Source: Ligustrum vulgare | Taxonomy: Eukaryota > Streptophyta > Magnoliopsida > Lamiales > Oleaceae | Reading direction: 5' to 3' | NCBI GenBank assembly: GCA_963555705.1 | Contig: OY743168.1 | Coordinates: 19,102,139-19,166,138, forward strand | DNA length: 64,000 bases | Shown: positions 44,783-56,947 of the stretch, one piece after another | Layout: each line of letters opens with the position of its first letter | Position numbering within the stretch: position 1 is the first letter of the stretch | The notes under the pieces: generated by a model | Databases searched by the model: none | What the model was told of the DNA's origin: nothing | The model's input: only the letters and a program-made list of their open reading frames with translations | Translations under genes and position numbers: made by a program

Positions 44783-46062
44783 GCACCTATAAAGAATTTG
44801 AGCAAAGTTATAAGTGAATATCACACTTTACTTAATAAATGATAGAAAAAAATAAAAAATAGAGTTAAAACCCATAAATTTATATCTTTCCAATGTGATT
44901 TCATAGAAATTGATATAACTAATCCTAAATCAATCTACTAGACCCGAGACGTGAAGTGCACCAATGACAAATGTCAGCTAGATGTTAGATCTACCACAAA
45001 AAAAAAATGACCTTTCACCCCAACTGTAAAAACCTAAAATTAGACATGTTAACTTCCCTTCCCTTCCCTTCTATTGTAAAAATTTTTACAGAAATTTTGA
45101 CAAAAACTCCCTTATAAATTGGACTTAGCCAACCTGTAAAGAGACATCACAACCAACATAATAATTTAAAACTCAAATCAACAACTCAAACAACATCCAA
45201 CATCAATCCTCAACTCCTCAACCTCACAAATTCAACAAAAAAACTCCATCTAACTAAATAGGATATTAAACTTGTTGCAAAATCCGGTCCATCTCCAAAT
45301 CAAATTTAAAACTAATTCATATTATCAAACAAAAGTATAAAAACTTTTGAATTCAAATTAAACTTGTTTTCAAATGGACTTCTCTAGTTAGTCATAAATA
45401 AGAATTACACAAGATCATTGAATAAATAAATGATTCTTACCACAAGAAACTCTTCTACCAATATTTTCAGTGCTCTTATTCAGTTCATAACCACCTAAAA
45501 GATTATATTATCTAGCTACTATATTTTTATAGTACTATAATAATTTACATTTTACTTATCTTGAGTAAAACATAAACTCATGAACAGATTCAATGGGGGC
45601 TGGACTACATTGTAGTCATGCCCAGATCCAGTACTGATCCACTTTGTAAGTCCAATTTTTTTATATAGGCCTTGAAGTTGTTTCTAATTCGCAAGTTCTG
45701 GCTGCTTTTTTGCTTTTTAATTAATTGATGATGATTAATGCAAATAATTTTCAAATAGAATATGGGACGGAGATTTGATCTCTCTTATAATCAATTCAAG
45801 AAAATTGAATGTTGACTTTAACTCAAATTAAAATCTAGATTTTTCATTATTCCAAACAGGGGCATATGTAAGTTTTATTGACACTCAGAAAATTTTAAAG
45901 CCGGTGTGTCACAAAGATGATGCCTATTAAGGCAGGGACTGAACTGAAGAAGTACCATTACGTTCATACAACAAGATAGCACTCCAAACACGTTAATTCA
46001 AGCATCAAATCTTGAGGTAAAATATTTAATCATGAGATGATAAAAACAAGAACAACCAAAAC

Positions 46063-46328
46063 CTGCTTTCCTGCGTCCCTCTGAATGTAATCACAACTGC
46101 ATTAAGATCCTTTGCAACCCCAACAAATGCCTGCACAAGATCTTAACAGTTAATAATATACTAATACAAGTTTAAAACCTGATAAGACATAAAAAAATGT
46201 TCCGTAGAAGGGGGAAAAAAAAAGGGGAAAAGAATCCAGCTAAAAAAGAGCAGGATTCAGAAGAGCCCACTTTTCCTAACCTGCCGGAAGCGCTCCACGT
46301 CGATAATCAGGTCGATAATTTCAAAACC
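46063..46328 (-). pseudogene. Captured class-3 lipase gene fragment, two spliced exons
   Basis: Exon 46281-46328 encodes GFEIIDLIIDVERFRQ between an acceptor (TATGCAG) and a donor (GGTTAG). Exon 46063-46130 encodes AFVGVAKDLNAVVITFRGTQ and ends at a CAG/GT donor. The two join in phase exactly as in plant class-3 (alpha/beta hydrolase) lipases, just upstream of the usual catalytic serine region, which is missing. This is known gene structure kept inside a transposon. The right-hand GC-rich part (about 47880-48290) may be its leader. Confidence 0.7.
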
Positions 46329-46379
46329 CTGCATAGGTCACAATATGACATCATTGCCAAGGTCAGATTCTTATAGGCG

Positions 46380-46545
46380 TTCTATGATCGTATAACTAAC
46401 ATTAGCATGTTATTTATACTTAATCTTGGCATAGTGTGTTGCTCATTACCTTGGTTATAGATGTTCTGTGATCATATAACTAACATTAGCATGTTATTTA
46501 TATTTAATCTTGGCATAGGGTCTTGCTCGTTACCTTGGTTAAATG
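46380..46545. repeat. ~83-bp tandem duplication
   Basis: CATATAACTAACATTAGCAT and TTTAATCTTGGCATAG blocks occur twice, within an intron-like part of the captured lipase fragment. Confidence 0.75.
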
Positions 46546-47689
46546 ATCACATCTTGAGCAAGTCCAAGTAAACAGTTCGGTCACGTCTGACAAAATATAC
46601 CAGCAAGATACAGGACCATAAAGAGAATTCGAGAATCACTTTATGTTGATACTGCACAGAAAATAACTAAATCAACTTAACCCAACCTAACACCTCTGTA
46701 ACCAACTTCTCATAACCGACACCAAAAAATCTAGCAATTAAATTTTCAAAGCAAATGATCAATAAAATCAGCATGCCTCCTAAACATCACATTCCAAGGA
46801 GAGTGATATAAATGAGGACTCCTTTTACCAAAATCACAAGTATAAATCCTGCCGTGAGAAACTAACCAGGTGAATGCCTTAATCTAGTAAGGGATTCAAG
46901 ATATTCAAGTGATAGTGTAAAATTCAAACACAGGTAAACAAATTTGATCTTTATGGAAGGATTGCAAGAAAATAAAACCCAAAAGAGTTTAGCCCTGTAG
47001 CCAATATGGTTTTGTAAAATCACCTCAAGAATGCTTGAAAAGGAGGACAAATGTGAGATCTCACTGTCTCTTAGATCAAGGAAAAATTATAGATTCAAGA
47101 TGATATTGATTTAAAAGTATCATTCAAAAAAATTTATGAGAACATTTTATTAAATCTCAAGGTATTGTACAGTGATTGCAGTCTAGGATAAAGATGATAT
47201 AAAATAAGGATCACCCAACCATTCATCTCCCAAAATTTGATTCTATTTCCGTCCCTACATCTCATTTTGATTATTCTGAACTAAATGACAGAAAAAATCT
47301 TTGAGAAATGCATTTCCAAGAGTTCTTAAAGAAGCCTTTTATAACTCCTTCATTTTGATATTACCCATACCCGTCAATCATCCTCATTAGTCACGTTTAT
47401 GCACAAAAACACAGAAAAGCTTTCATTTAATCTGTTACGTACTGTTAGAAGCTAAACTATGGTGTAATACAATATCAAGTAAACCATGGTGTAATGGCGC
47501 ATCCAACTCTAGATTGAATAGAACATCGACTCCTATTGACCAAGAAAAGAATATGAATTGAGAGAAAAACCTTTTTCAAGCGGTAGGTGGTGGACTGGTG
47601 GACCGATGTAAGAACTGGTAGGAAAACTGAGGCAGCAGGGTTTTACTAAGGAAGCGGACTAGTCGATGAACTGAGTGGGAAAACTGCAC

Positions 47690-47691
<2 letters not shown>

Positions 47692-47727
<36 letters not shown>

Positions 47728-47738
47728 GATGATGATGA
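47692..47738. repeat. (GA)n and (GAT)n microsatellite
   Basis: An AG dinucleotide run of ~30 bp is followed by GATGATGATGATGAT. Confidence 0.9.
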
Positions 47739-47879
47739 AACATAAATACCATGTATTACCCATTAAATTCATGAAATCAAAAGTAGAAAAATTTCATCAA
47801 TTGACAAAAAAAATTCAATAAAACACAAATGATTTATCAAATCAAACCCTTCATTCTCATGTTAATTTACCTCCCTCAG

Positions 47880-48290
47880 AACCCAATTTCAATTCCAGTT
47901 ACAACACGAACGACCCTGATTTGAATCCCAATTTGCCAACCAAATCCAGCAAGCAATCGAAAATCTCAAAGCACAGTTGAAATGGCTCTCTATATGTGAG
48001 TATTGACGCGAAGCCTCCGTTCTGATTTTGGGCAGAAAATCCGAGTTTTGCTTAGAAATCTCGAAGCCCAGATGCTGAAGAACCCCCAAATTGGCCGAAC
48101 TCACAAACCCAAAAACTTGATTTTTATGGGAGAAATCAAAGTAATAATGTAAGAGAATGTATTTACCGGTGGTGGAGGTTGTCGACGGCGGTGGGGGGGT
48201 ACGCCGGCGAGAGGGAGGCCGAGGGAGGGAGGCGGGTGCAGAGGGAGTCGAGAGAACTGAGAGTCGGGTGTGAGATTTGGATATGTTAGG
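47880..48290 (-). other. GC-rich leader-like sequence captured in the CACTA element
   Basis: On the minus strand a CT/GC-rich leader (48160-48280) ends ACCACCG/GTAAATAC, a plausible 5' splice donor. A second exon-like stretch (47880-48080) follows after an intron-like AT-rich segment. The order and strand agree with its being the 5' end of the lipase fragment, but the coding part is not recognisable. Confidence 0.4.
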
Positions 48291-48774
48291 TTTAAATATA
48301 ACTTTTGATAATTTGCAACCCAGTCCCCCAACATTCATAAATTGTAGACGGGTATTAGGTTGTAAGTTTTATAATTTGCAATTTAGTAACACGTGTTTAA
48401 ATAATATGAATTAACCCCCCCAAAATTAGTTTAGGCTTTTGCAACGTTTAACTGTTTGTTAAACGTTGTAATAGCTCAGGCTTTTGCAACGTTTGTTAAA
48501 CGTTGCAATAGCTCGTACTTTTGCAACGCAAATCATTTGTAACATTTGTAAAAAGTTGCAAAAGCTAAATTTGAGTGTTACAAAAATTTCAACTTATTGC
48601 AACAATCTTTAAACGTTGCAAAAATGTATAAATCTCAAAAATATGAACCAAATGCAACATTTGTTGACGTTTGAATGTTGCAAAAGCCTCATTTTGTTGT
48701 AGTGAGTGGTAACCTTAAATTAAACAATTACTTTCTACAAAATTTTAAAAAATATATCAAATGCAGGACGATCA

Positions 48775-49680
48775 TGTTGGAAAATATATTTGGCAATTGA
48801 TTTTCACTTGAGTAAATGTGAAATTGATCCCACATTGATTGAAAATTGGGATTTGAAGAGGAGCCTTAAAAGGGATTACAATCCCACATTGGTTAGAAAT
48901 AGAAAAGTGGGAATAAGTGGAGGCTATAAATAATAGTTTCATCCCACATTGGAAAATGGAAAAATGTGGAAATGTTGGGAATGCTTAAATAGTTATCCCA
49001 CATAGGATAGAAATGAGTTTGTGGACCAATTTATATATGGTTAACAATTTGTAAGGTGTAACCATTTGTTGCATAGAGACTCCTCCATGGCCTACGCGCC
49101 CGCAGGGGGGGTGCAAATCTTGGACCGACTTGGCCTTCGAGCCTTGAACTTGTGTGCGGGCGCGACCTGCGTACACGAATGTCGGACCGAACGAGTCAAA
49201 AATTGGCCACAAAGTGCAAGCCACGTTTTGGAATTTTGTTTTGCATTTTTCATTTAAAACATAACTCCAAACTGATTTCCATTCAAACTGTAACTCCAAA
49301 AACGCCTGGAGTAAGTGTAGAATTCAAATGCAGGAGTAAGTGCAGAATTCAACTGCAGATGTAACTCCAAAACGTCTGGAGTAAATACAGAATTCAACTG
49401 CAGTACTAAATGCAAAGGCTCCTCCCTGCCTATATATAGAACAACAATTCCTTCAGTCTAGACACCACAACAACCACGAAAATCTCTCTGCATTTGTCTG
49501 TCCAGCTTCCTGCCTTCCTTCTTCCAGTCTTGGTGATTCTGTTCAAGCACATTTTCCGTTCGCCTGCACAGCTGCAGTTCCAGCCGCTGTATCCTGGGAA
49601 GCAAGCGCTCGAGTTACTCCGGTGAGAGGGCGAATATTGCTTTAAGGACACTGTGTTGAACACAGGCCCCGGCTCCAACA
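48775..49680 (+). mobile_element. Solo Copia-like LTR, 906 bp
   Basis: It starts TGTTGGAAAATATATTTGG and ends GGCTCCAACA, perfect TGTTGG/CCAACA ends. CCTATATATAGAACAAC (about 49430) is a likely TATA box. The downstream sequence GCGCTCGAGTTACTCCGGTG and the following 50 bases look like a conserved Copia LTR leader. No primer-binding site, polypurine tract or clear target duplication flanks it. The GC-rich part at 49070-49210 encodes nothing recognisable. Confidence 0.65.
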
Positions 49681-49773
49681 TTCATTTTGTTTACTGCTCA
49701 AGAACATTTTGTTTACTGCTTACTGCGAATTATTTCTACAGTATCTTACTATATACAGCTTACTGTATATTTT

Positions 49774-49851
49774 CTGGAGTTTGGTTCGGTGCAAAGAAAA
49801 AGTATATTGACTGGAGTTTGGTTCGGTGCAAAGAAAAAGTATATTGACTTT
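49774..49851. repeat. 39-bp tandem duplication
   Basis: CTGGAGTTTGGTTCGGTGCA plus AAGAAAAAGTATATTGACT occurs twice in tandem. Confidence 0.9.
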
Positions 49852-52066
49852 AGATGCATATAGAAAAAGAGGCTAATTAAGGGAGTATTCGGCATCTACA
49901 AATAAATTATGATGTGTTCTACTTGTGTTTTCGATGTAAATTGTGTGGTTAAAAAGTAGAGAAAAAAATATGTGTGATTGAAAGTGATTTGAAAAATTGT
50001 GTAATTTAAATTTTGGACTTGCTAATGATGAGGTGGTCGAACGGACCCTAAAAACATGTTGTCAAATAAAAGTTTGTTAATTTTTATTATTATGAAATTT
50101 TATGAATATAAACATTAATTATTTTATATATATTTGTTGGACAAAAAATGATTTAAAAAAAAAATAAATTATTATCTTATACATTTAGGAGGATTATTAA
50201 TTTCGTTCACTGACTCAAGTAGGGATCGAAAAATTTTATAATTCATGCGAGATTATTAGTTTATTGAATATTCACCTAACGAGATTTTAATTTAAGATTT
50301 TTGGTGCCAAACAGTGATCATAGAGCTAGGATTTCTATGTTACGAGGGCAAAAAGTATGGGGTGGAGAGGGAGGTCCCCTTCCGGGGGGGTTCGGAGTGG
50401 AGCCTCTTAAATTTATTTTTATTTTATTTTTTTGAACAAAAATGATTAAAATCGATGATTTTGATTATTAAAGTAGGCAAATTAAATTGCTAAATCAAAT
50501 AGATTATTGATTTTCTTGTCAATGCCAATAGTTGGTACAACTCGAGAAGTGTTGTCAAATTTTTAAATTGAAAGTTACGCTAAGTGAATGCATTAGAATG
50601 AATTGAAAATTTAATAATAAGTCGTCTAGTGTTTCTAGTAAGTCTAAGACATTTTTATTATTGAATTTTATACTTTAAGTTATTGGGCTAATATTTGTCA
50701 ATTGAAAAGAATAAAAAAAAAAAAATTAAAATTTTTGGGAGAGCGAACGAAAAATGTCCCGAGGGCAAAACTTAAAAATACACAATAAATTGACTATGAA
50801 TAATGGACCGATGAAATTGGGAGCGGTCGTCACCTCCCTTCCCCCTGCTCCAGTCTCTGCAAACAACATTGGCTCATTTTGATCTCCATGGCAATCTATG
50901 TTGGCAAGAAGTTAAAAAAATATTATCTAATCTAAAGCAAGCAAAAGAACGAGATACAAGAATTTAACTATATTTGAATAATATTTGTATAATTAATGTT
51001 ACATCAAACATGATATACAATGAATTTAAAAATAATTAATAAAATTATTGAAATCAATAGTCATTTATTATTTAAATATATAAATTGAATTTATTATTCA
51101 AAGAAGTTTTTAATAATTTGAATTAGTTATGTTATTTTTTAATTTCTAATTATAATTGTAATAGAAAATTATTTTTTATACATATATTGATTATGTAAGC
51201 ATTGAAATTCTATGAATACTTATTGAAAATGATATACTGGATAACAACTTTGTGTATCGCACGAGTGAAATACTAGTTATATGTAAAGAGAGAGCATTTC
51301 CCAGAAACAGGTTTTGGAACTTTTTCCACTTAAATTGTCTTTCCTGAAATGAAAGTATTTCAATGAATCAGAATACTTTTGGTAATTATACTATTATTTT
51401 GAAATTAAAAAAATATGTAATGTGGGTATCAAATCGAAGATCTCAAAGAGAACTTTAATACAAACTCACGAGTGATGGTCAACTATAAACATGTCTTCCC
51501 TAAAATCACATCAAAAATTAAATGTAAAAGTTTTATTTGTACATTTTACTTTTTTCAAATGGCACACTATTTCAAAATTATTTTATTTAAGTAATGATAT
51601 TTATAATTTCTTAACTAAATTTAATTTGGTCGTGAAAAATTAATTTCAATTCGAGTTGACATATATAATCATGGAATAACCGTCACCATTTTATGTACAT
51701 AGTTTTCCGTCCATGTTCACCTGCCATTTTAGAGAATTCTTATTTTTATCAATTTATTTTAATACATGAGTTCGAAAAGTTCAATTAATGCATGTAATAA
51801 ATTATTTATGGATTTGTGAAAAAAAAATTATCTATAAAAAGTCAAATTATAGATTATTTCGAACGAAAAATATGCAATATGGGTGTCAAATTCAACATCT
51901 CAACGAGATCTTTAATACAAACTAAGAAATGAGAGCAAACTCCAAACATATTATTAATAAAATCATCTTAAATAGTAAATTTAAAGTTTTACTTATACTT
52001 TTTACTTTTTTCAACATCCAATATTTTTAATTTATCTCATTTAAGTCCTAAAATGATACATATCAT
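49852..52066. other. Intergenic DNA with Helitron-end repeats
   Basis: No gene is seen. 50930-51490 is a copy of about 42700-43300, including a Helitron-like 3' end (CGCACGAGTGAAATACTAG, ending about 51273) and the following AGAGAGCATTTCCCA flank. 49915-50040 is a dispersed MITE-like segment. Confidence 0.5.
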
Positions 52067-53454
52067 CAGGGCTACACAAAAAAATTGCAAAATCGCAAAC
52101 CGAACCTAACTAGTTGGTTTGAAATCGCGTGGACCCGTGGTTTTATTTTTCTCAAACCGAACCTAACCGTTTCAAAATGATTTGATTTAGGTTTTGATTT
52201 TCAAAAACCTTCAAAAAATCGAACCAAAAAGCTTTTGTTTTTTTAACTAAAAAATTAATTTTTTTAATTTGAAATTACTTTCCACAAAAAATAAAATTCT
52301 CATTTATATCTTTTCTTATTTATATATTTTCTCATCTTAATTGCATTGTGATTATCTTAGAAAAGACTACTAGTGTTTGAAATTGGGGATCTTATTTCTT
52401 CTTTACATACATAGGAATAAATTTCAATAGTCATCTAACGTGAATTTCCTATGAAATCTCTGCAATCCCAATTAATTGTTTAGCAAACCTTAATCTCCCG
52501 ATAAAGGATTTTCACAAAGTTTTGTAAGTTGTCTAAATCACAAATGCCCTTCCTACTCAACTTTTGTAAGAGATTAATGAAGCGATCTAGGTAATATTAG
52601 AGTTTTTGAAAATTCATCTCCTTAATGAGGACATTCTCAGTAGTAATTGATACATCGATGATGATCTCTATAGTTTGAGAAAGAAGTTCCATTATCAGAC
52701 CAAGAGACGGATTATTTACACATTCATTACTATTTTCTAACTAATAACTTTTATGGACCAGTATGATGACCAATCTCATGCAAGGAAATCCACAAACCAC
52801 TCAACCGAAGAAGCTGCTCAATCACATTTACTATAACCTCAAATAACTTGCATTAGGAAGGTACTCAAAAATCATTGATAAGTAAAAAGGCAATCAGAAA
52901 ATAAAATCAAGATTCTCAACTTTATATTAAACTTGAAATTTTATATGACTACCCTTGAGCCCAAATAATGCTCAATTCCAGTACGTCAGAATTTTAATTC
53001 ATCGATCAGAAGCAATCAATTATTTATGTTCATCTCTTACTGCATGGTAGCGACATGCATTTATAGCCCAAGCGAGATTGACATCAAAAAAGAAATTGTT
53101 AATAGTATAATGTGCTTTATGAATAATAATCAATTACAATTAGATGTATATGTATATGTGTCTGGTGCATTTAGTGCTTTGTTATCACCCGTAATGGTAA
53201 CGAGGTAAACAAAGAATTAAAGAATGTTACCATATATTAGCTTATATTAATTTATTTTAGCTTTATATATTTAGAAATATGAATTAGTTTGACATCTATA
53301 ATATGTCATATTATGTAGATAGGTAAATCGCAGATCAAAATCGAACCAAACCACAAAAAATGGTTTGGTTTGGTTTGGAAAATGTCAAACCGCTTAAAAT
53401 TGTTTGATTTGAAAAAATGTCACAAACAGCCCAAACCGGACCGCGTCACCCTTA
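52067..53454. mobile_element. hAT-type non-autonomous element, 1,388 bp
   Basis: The left end CAGGGCTACAC and right end (reverse complement) TAAGGGTGACGC are hAT-like but diverged. The flanking 8-mers CATATCAT (52059-52066) and CCTATCAT (53455-53462) match at 7 of 8. Subterminal 'aaaccgaacc' sequence is on both sides. The uninterrupted paralogue at about 51590-51620 (AATGATATTTATAATTTCTT) supports the boundaries. No transposase is seen. Confidence 0.6.
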
Positions 53455-53462
53455 CCTATCAT

Positions 53463-55139
53463 TTCTTACTTAAATTTAATTTGACATAAATGATTAATTT
53501 TGAATCTTATTCTTATAAAATTGAAAGAAATAATAGATATTCGATATTTCTAAATAATCTATACATATATAATAATAGGATAACCGTCACCATTTTATGC
53601 ACATAGTTTCCCGCCCATTTTCACCTACCATTTTAGGATATTTCTTATTTTCATCAATTTAGTTTAATAGATAATTAGGAAAGTTCAATAATGAGTCTCA
53701 AACAGGTGTTTAATACATTCTCCACAAAATCATTATCATAAAACTTATTTTGTAGATAATGATTGTTCAAATAAGGATTAAATATTCTCACATGAGAAAA
53801 ACGTAATACATAAAGGGAGAGCACTTCCCAAAAACAGGTATTGACTCATTTACCTGTCTAAAACACATTTTAATTATATGAAAGGTTTTTAATATTTGCT
53901 CACTTTTGTTTTTATGTCCTCGGTTTTTTTTCCAAAATATTATTATTCTTAACTTTCAATTAATTAGCATATTTTATTTTTAGTTACAATTTATATCCAA
54001 ATATTCTGCTAATATGCATTAAAAAAAGGGGAAAATATTTATTTTTTACTTTTGTATTGATTATTTACTTCAATTATTTAAAAATACGATAGATAAATAA
54101 TTTTATTTGGTCCTCATAAGAAATATTTTGGATAAAAAACATATTTATGAAAAATATATGAAAATTAATAGATGGTTCATGATAAAAGATTTATATAAAA
54201 AACTTGGGAGTATAAGTGTAAAAATAAGAAAAACTTTGAGATATTAATTAAAAATAAAACGTGGTGTAATTAACAAATGTTGTGATGTTAATATAATTAC
54301 CATTTTTCTTTTCTTTTTTCGTTTTAATAAAGTTCTGAGCTTATATCACAAATATATCTATTTTTTTTTACTTATTACAAATTCTATTTAAATGTTATTT
54401 TTTTTTCCATCTTATGTTTTAAAGCAATTCAAATTACAATATTTAAAGAATTCAAGGAACGATAAACATAAGAATCATAGGAAAAAAAATTAAGCTGTGT
54501 AATGTACATTTTTTTGTGATTAGAATTAATTGTCTTCCTTCATTTCTCATTTTTTAATTTTTAATTAAATATTAATTTCATATGTTAACATATAAACTCA
54601 ATATGTGTGAGTAACAAATGATCGTGAATCACACGGGTGTAACAGCATATTTCATTTTTTTTCCTGCCTTTTAGTTTGATTTTCTGATTAATATGATTAT
54701 TATTATTTATTTACTTTTTGTACTAGGACGTCTATTTTTTTTGGTTGGAAGGTTCAATCTTTATACCTTTTACTGATCCTACTTTTAAGGTATTACTTTC
54801 AATACATACAATCTAATTTCACGAAAGTATTTTTATTTCTTTATTTCTTTCTTTTTTTCCTTACATTTTGTTGTACGCTAATTAGAAGTTTGTTTTAAAA
54901 AAATCGTACATTTAGGTTTATACTTAAAATTTAAATTTAAATGTATTATTTTCTTCACAAGCACATGTATACTACATTTAAAATGTATTACTGTGATTTA
55001 ATTTGAAATTTCTTCTATGTTAACTTTTAGGGTCTCTCAAGTCAATTAAATTCTTTTAGAACGCAGTCCACACAAAAAGAAAATTCAGCTTCCAACGGAA
55101 CATTTGCACGTTATTATATACTCAACGAAATTACGACAC
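53463..55139. other. AT-rich intergenic DNA
   Basis: About 53560-53680 repeats sequence at 51670-51760 (ATAACCGTCACCATTTTATG). AATCACACGGGTGTAAC near 54630 resembles a Helitron 3' end. No gene is seen. Confidence 0.45.
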
Positions 55140-55227
55140 GTGCGTCAAACTAGTGTTCAATATAAGAGTGGCAATACTGAGGAAGGACAAAAAATCGCCC
55201 TTTTCCTTTAGTTCCCATCGTTGCCAT
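55140..55227 (-). pseudogene. Truncated, frameshifted copy of the proline-rich secreted protein gene
   Basis: On the minus strand, from ATGGCAACG at 55227, the sequence follows the gene at 58805-59095 (GGAACTAAAGGAAAAGGG, then GATTTTTTGTCC). One extra base after the Gly-rich start shifts the frame, and homology stops near 55150. Promoter homology with the 59.1 kb gene extends upstream, with TATA-like TATATAA on the minus strand near 55256. Confidence 0.65.
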
Positions 55228-55363
55228 ACGAAAATGGGTTTGCTCGTCTCCATTTATATAGGGCTTGTTTTATCGACTCCCTCTAGTTAAATCTTCATTT
55301 ACAAATTAACCCCTTTTAAATTATCCAAAATTAATTATGTGAAAATATTGATATAGTGAAATG

Positions 55364-55930
55364 GGATTAATTACACAAAATATCACTCATGTTTATTAAA
55401 AAATTCAAATATACTACTAACGTTTCAAAAATAACGCCAACTACCACTTATGTTTAAAATTCTTACACCATATATAATTCTCTTAATTTTCTAGCCTAGT
55501 TGAATGTTCCTTGATGATATGTCTATGACGTGGTTTTACCTTCTACCACAATGACGCCACATATGCATTGAAATGGAATTTTTAAAAAAAATAAATTTGA
55601 AAGAGGTTACACATTTTTTTATATTATTTTTTAATGAAAAATTAAAATTGAAACATCTAAAAATTAATTAGAAAAATTAAAAATTAATTAGAAATAAATA
55701 AAATTAATTAAAATAAAAATCCATTTGAATGCTTATATGGCATCATCTTGCTAGAAGGTCCCACTTCGGAGACATGTTATTATTTAACATCCAACTAGGC
55801 TAGAAAATTAAGAGAATTGTATATGGTGCAAGAATTTTAAACATTAGTGGTAGTTTGCGTCATTTTTGAAACGTTAATGGTATATTTGAATTTTTTGGTA
55901 AACATTAGTGATATTTTGTGTAATTAATCC
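55364..55930. mobile_element. Mutator-like MITE, 567 bp, long inverted ends and perfect 9-bp TSD
   Basis: The ends are perfect GGATTAATTACACAAAATAT inverted repeats that continue imperfectly for ~135 bp each. The flanking 9-bp direct repeat is AGTGAAATG (55355-55363 and 55931-55939). The paralogous locus at about 59230-59245 (GATATAGTAAAATGTGTTTC) is the empty site. It has no coding capacity. Confidence 0.9.
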
Positions 55931-55939
55931 AGTGAAATG

Positions 55940-56605
55940 TGTTTCTTATTTGTCAAAAATTTCAAAAAACTCACATTATTTTTAGAAAAAATGATTAAAT
56001 AACTACTTATCACGTTGATGAATTTTCGGTTTAAATCCTACAACTTTGAAATAATCACGCGTATTTGAAAGAAAAATTGACGACAATTCAAACCAGTTGT
56101 TGAACGTAATTAATAGAGATGGGGTCTATTTACTGGAATTAAGACGACAATTCAAAATTAGCACAAGAAAAGTAGTAATAGAGATGGGGTCTATGTACTG
56201 GAATCTTTCATCAAGATTGTTTAGTTTAACGCAAATGTCTAGAAAGTTCGAAATTCGTGAAAAAAGAGTTTTGGTAGAGTAATGCTATTTATCTCAAGAT
56301 TGAGATAAATCTCAACTCAATTATCATACATTTATTGGAAAATGAAAATGTGTCCATGTGCACATACTCAAGTCACATATTTAATTTTTAATTGAAGAGT
56401 ACCAACTGAGCTGAAATTTATCTCAACCTTGAGATACATACCATTATTCGTTTTGGTAACAATATGCATTGACGTAAAGAACTTCGAAACTCGACATTAT
56501 TCTTTCTCTAAAACTTTAGACATTCTCATCTATTTTCCAGTTATAAGAAAAAATGTTGATGAATTTTCACGTTAGATTCAAATACATTGACATACAATTA
56601 AAACA
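55940..56605. other. Paralogous flanks, block B
   Basis: About 55940-56080 matches 59240-59300 and 59455-59560. About 56170-56280 and 56460-56600 match 33640-33767 plus 39783-39811 and 40331-40400. The point equivalent to the LOG-element insertion is about 56490. No gene is seen. Confidence 0.55.
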
Positions 56606-56640
56606 ACAAATCAAACAAGTTGTTTAGGCTAGGACTAAAT

Positions 56641-56912
56641 CAAACAAGTCAGCCCCCAGGACACATCTTCCAGTGATAAAGAGAAGGGTTGGTAAGTGCT
56701 CAATGCGTCCGGGTGTAGGGTTCGAATCCTGAAATATTGGATTTGCTCCTTGTGTAAAGCAGAAGTTATTGAGAATTGCTCATACTTACTCAATCCCTCC
56801 ACCCTGGTCACTGGGAGACATAAAATGGATTTACAATCTTGAACCAATGACCTTGAACGTGGTCGGTTCGAGCCCTCAGAGTGTGAGATACACTTTTTTT
56901 TTTTTTATTTTA
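56641..56912 (+). mobile_element. tRNA-derived SINE-like element, 272 bp, with ~35-bp TSD
   Basis: GGGTTCGAATCCTG (about 56718-56731) is a perfect pol III B-box, preceded by an A-box-like GGTTGGTAAGTGC. The element ends in a T-rich tail (56894-56910). It is flanked by ~35-bp direct repeats (56606-56640 and 56913-56947; ACAAATCAAACAAGTTGTTT...). The paralogue at about 40510-40545 has the target once. A T-rich tail recalls the Au-type plant SINEs. Confidence 0.65.
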
Positions 56913-56947
56913 ACAAATCAAACAAGTTGTTTAGGCCAGGACTAAAT

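Larger units (their letters stand above)
43965..48704. mobile_element. CACTA element, 4,740 bp, carrying host gene fragments
   Basis: The ends are CACTGCAATAAAAATAGCC on the left and, as the reverse complement of the right end, CACTACAACAAAATGAGGC, typical CACTA termini. The flanking 3-mers are CGT and AGT, so the target duplication is imperfect. Subterminal arrays of TTTTGCAACGTTT/AAACGTTGCAA repeats (43990-44440 and 48430-48690) are the usual transposase-binding type structure. No transposase is recognisable. The interior contains fragments of a methyltransferase gene and a class-3 lipase gene on the minus strand. Confidence 0.75.

Noticed and set aside
48775..49680. A host gene starting at the TATA box near 49430
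   Set aside because: The segment has perfect TGTTGG/CCAACA ends and leader sequence typical of a Copia LTR, and no coding exon follows.
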